From Nostoc sp. 'Lobaria pulmonaria (5183) cyanobiont' (GTDB lineage: Bacteria; Cyanobacteriota; Cyanobacteriia; Cyanobacteriales; Nostocaceae): a DNA stretch of 64,000 nt. A program made the position numbers and the translations under genes. The stretch is taken from the NCBI RefSeq assembly GCF_002949795.1, contig NZ_CP026692.1, positions 2,167,501 through 2,231,500 on the forward strand. The letters run 5' to 3'. This document shows positions 63,633 to 64,000 of the stretch, in pieces. The notes under the pieces are model-generated. The model was not told where the DNA came from. It saw nothing but the letters and a program-made list of their open reading frames with translations, and did not search any database. Within the stretch, counting starts at the first letter, position 1, and every line of letters begins with the position of its first letter.

Positions 63633-64000
63633 ATGACCATGCACAATTCCGTTGAATTCCAAGACGCTTTTGATGTCATAGTCGTCGGTGCAGGTCACTC
63701 CGGTTGCGAAGCAGCTCTCGCCTCTGCACGCCTCGGTTGTCGTACCCTGCTATTGACGCTCAACTTGGATAAAATCGCTTGGCAACCTTGTAACCCAGCA
63801 GTAGGTGGCCCGGCTAAATCTCAGTTGACTCATGAGGTAGATGCACTCGGCGGAGAAATTGGTAAAGTAGCAGACCGCACCTACCTGCAAAAACGTATCC
63901 TCAACTCTTCACGGGGGCCTGCTGTTTGGGCATTACGCGCCCAGACTGATAAGCGCGAATATGCAGCAGTGATGAAAAATATTGTCGAGAATCAAGAAAA
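63633..64000 (+). CDS. mnmG: tRNA uridine 5-carboxymethylaminomethyl modification enzyme, N-terminal part
   Basis: The frame from ATG 63633 is open to the window end, so only about 122 residues are seen. They contain the FAD-binding loop [17 protein letters not shown] and the MnmG signature blocks [28 protein letters not shown] and [18 protein letters not shown]. With MnmE it modifies the wobble uridine of tRNAs. A second ATG two codons later is an equal start candidate. Confidence 0.97.
   Translation, partial: MTMHNSVEFQDAFDVIVVGAGHSGCEAALASARLGCRTLLLTLNLDKIAWQPCNPAVGGPAKSQLTHEVDALGGEIGKVADRTYLQKRILNSSRGPAVWALRAQTDKREYAAVMKNIVENQE

Overview
The window looks like chromosomal DNA of a filamentous, Nostoc-type cyanobacterium. 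The palindrome GCGATCGC (HIP1) is scattered through genes and spacers. Intergenic regions carry the short tandem heptamer repeats typical of Nostocales. The genes include an AcsF-type Mg-protoporphyrin cyclase, a high-light-inducible protein, CruF/CruG myxoxanthophyll enzymes, a biliverdin-type phytochrome and very large hybrid kinases. Two genes run off the ends: a subtilisin-family protease at the left and mnmG at the right. I saw no rRNA, tRNA or CRISPR array. All family assignments are from reading the sequence, without database searches.

Left part (1-7 kb): protease end, a small OB-like protein, a thioredoxin-like protein, recA with a candidate LexA box, then a compact restriction-modification locus whose nuclease reads as a BamHI homologue, followed by xseA/xseB. 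From 7.4 to 15.6 kb lies a light/sensory cluster: a bacteriophytochrome kinase overlapping its response regulator (cphB-rcpB type), a REC-GAF-PAS-kinase-REC hybrid whose GAF domain has the Cys-His signature and a second Cys of a cyanobacteriochrome, and a stand-alone CheB methylesterase. From 16.5 to 19.2 kb come sucrose-phosphate phosphatase, ruvA and bioF, then a dead IS630 fragment and a 1676-residue multi-PAS/GAF hybrid kinase (20.2-25.2 kb).

Middle (26-45 kb): membrane proteins, a class V aminotransferase, two tiny membrane proteins beside a large conserved membrane protein, and an ISAs1-type insertion with clear ends and a 10-bp target duplication whose transposase is frameshifted and which is itself invaded by a 182-bp MITE. 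Next come an MlaE permease, cruF-cruG, an RNase HI with a C-terminal extension, an M50 protease operon containing a decayed small gene, an FHA protein, 6-phosphogluconolactonase, RNase PH, an adenylate-kinase-like protein and a CobO/BtuR-like protein without a Walker A loop.

Right part: 45.6-49.4 kb is a one-strand group of four deoxypyrimidine genes: dCMP deaminase, a nucleoside deoxyribosyltransferase-like protein, a dUTPase/dCTP-deaminase-fold protein with a C-terminal membrane anchor, and a three-part thymidylate synthase (MtrA-like + ThyA + DUF4346-like). Then come hli, a thiol-disulfide protein, a 0.9-kb spacer with strong RNA-like stems, a solitary HsdR-N-type nuclease, acsF, a TM2 protein, a repeat-bearing DUF2996-like protein, an EamA transporter, a secreted protein of unknown function, a NYN-domain ribonuclease-like protein, a VanY-like carboxypeptidase and mnmG.

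Several small mobile repeats with inverted ends and target duplications (28.9, 32.8 and 60.7 kb), a dispersed element in three copies (7.0, 34.2 and 54.6 kb) and a 42-bp tandem array (16.0 kb) account for much of the spacer DNA.
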